This document shows, piece by piece, positions 5,780-6,241 of a stretch of 6,241 nucleotides of DNA (position 1 is the first letter of the stretch; the number at the start of each line of letters is the position of its first letter). The DNA comes from Candidatus Sifarchaeum marinoarchaea. Its GTDB lineage: Archaea; Asgardarchaeota; Sifarchaeia; Borrarchaeales; Borrarchaeaceae. The stretch spans positions 1-6,241 of the forward strand of contig JAECRW010000091.1 in assembly GCA_016294985.1 (NCBI GenBank), given 5' to 3'. Under the pieces are notes generated by a model. It did not search any database. It saw only the letters and a program-made list of their open reading frames with translations, and was not told the origin of the DNA. The translations under genes and the position numbers were made by a program.

Positions 5780-6241
5780 GTGAAAAATTTGAGCTGTCCT
5801 ATTTGCGGAACAAAAGTAAACTCCCCTGAGGAATTAATGGCGCATTTCAAAGAAGTTCATAACATGAACATTGATCTGAATTTGGATAATCTAATGAAAG
5901 GGATGAGTGAAGTTTTTGGAAAGATTTTTAGTGGAAAAACCGAGTTGCCATCAGATGCTGCAGGATCTAAAGAATTGGATCCTACGTTGTTCTTTGGAAA
6001 AATGATGGAACAATTGTTTAGTGTGTTTTCGGAAGGCATGAAAGGCTTACAAAGTGATAGTAGTGATGAATCCAACGAAGAAATGCCTAATCCATTTGTG
6101 AATATGATGCAAAACATGTTCGGGGCTGCTTTTCAGCCTGATTTCGAGTCTGACCCCGAACCTAAAGATGAATCTGAGCCTGAAAGTGATATATTATCAT
6201 CAGGTACGAATGAAAACGATGTCCAATTCCAGGAAGACTCT
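5780..6241 (+). CDS. C2H2 zinc-finger protein with Met/Phe-rich repeats and acidic tail (3' end missing)
   Basis: The frame is open for 154 codons to the window end. The start is taken as GTG 5780. A TTG at 5789 is an alternative, with GGTGA (5779-5783) five bases before it as a Shine-Dalgarno. Residues 6-27 form one C2H2 finger: Cys6, Cys9, His22, His27 (C-x2-C-x12-H-x4-H). After a short linker come three similar amphipathic segments: LMKGMSEVFGKIF (38-50), FGKMMEQLFSVF (72-83) and FVNMMQNMFGAAF (106-118). They are separated by acidic, Ser-rich, probably disordered stretches, and the last 35 residues are mostly Asp, Glu, Ser and Pro. No signal peptide or membrane helix is seen. Single fingers of this kind can bind DNA, RNA or protein; which applies here is unknown. 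I do not recognise a named family beyond the finger. Confidence 0.75.
   Translation, partial: MKNLSCPICGTKVNSPEELMAHFKEVHNMNIDLNLDNLMKGMSEVFGKIFSGKTELPSDAAGSKELDPTLFFGKMMEQLFSVFSEGMKGLQSDSSDESNEEMPNPFVNMMQNMFGAAFQPDFESDPEPKDESEPESDILSSGTNENDVQFQEDS

Noticed and set aside
5857..6117. 86-codon minus-strand open frame
   Set aside because: It is antisense to the zinc-finger protein, whose C2H2 motif and repeat support the plus-strand reading.

Overview
This 6.2 kb, AT-rich window (about 38-40% GC by eye) most likely comes from an archaeon. The signs are archaeal-type TATA boxes (the best is TATATAAATA at 2489-2498), Shine-Dalgarno sites that match an archaeal 16S tail (AGGTGA before the minus-strand gene), a pyrimidine/T tract instead of a hairpin terminator, a short C2H2 zinc-finger protein, and a surface permease rich in N-glycosylation sequons. 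An Asgard archaeon or another mesophilic lineage such as Thermoplasmata is possible, but the sequence alone does not settle this.

Layout. Bases 2-700 (+) hold the C-terminal part of an AmmeMemoRadiSam-system radical SAM enzyme (AmrS family), cut by the window start. Only 21 bp separate it from a convergent gene at 722-2245 (-), a complete cobalamin-binding radical SAM enzyme of unknown substrate. A 466 bp divergent intergenic region (2246-2711) holds no gene but is rich in control-like structure: a strong TATA box, ATAGTGC-type repeats spaced 20 and 10 bp, a 10-bp palindrome, a perfect 16-bp palindrome, and a 15-bp inverted repeat next to the minus-strand gene. A complete 976-residue FtsX/MacB-type double permease follows (2712-5642, +), ending in a T-rich probable terminator. 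The last gene (5780 to beyond 6241, +) encodes a single C2H2 zinc finger followed by three Met/Phe-rich amphipathic segments and an acidic tail. A perfect 12-bp palindrome sits just before its start.

How the genes fit together. There is no obvious single pathway. The two radical SAM genes are convergent and so are not an operon. The permease has no ATPase partner in view and appears to be its own transcription unit. The zinc-finger gene has its own upstream region. The least described parts are the zinc-finger protein with its threefold Met/Phe repeat, and the dense set of operator-like palindromes in front of the permease. No RNA genes, CRISPR arrays or mobile elements were seen.
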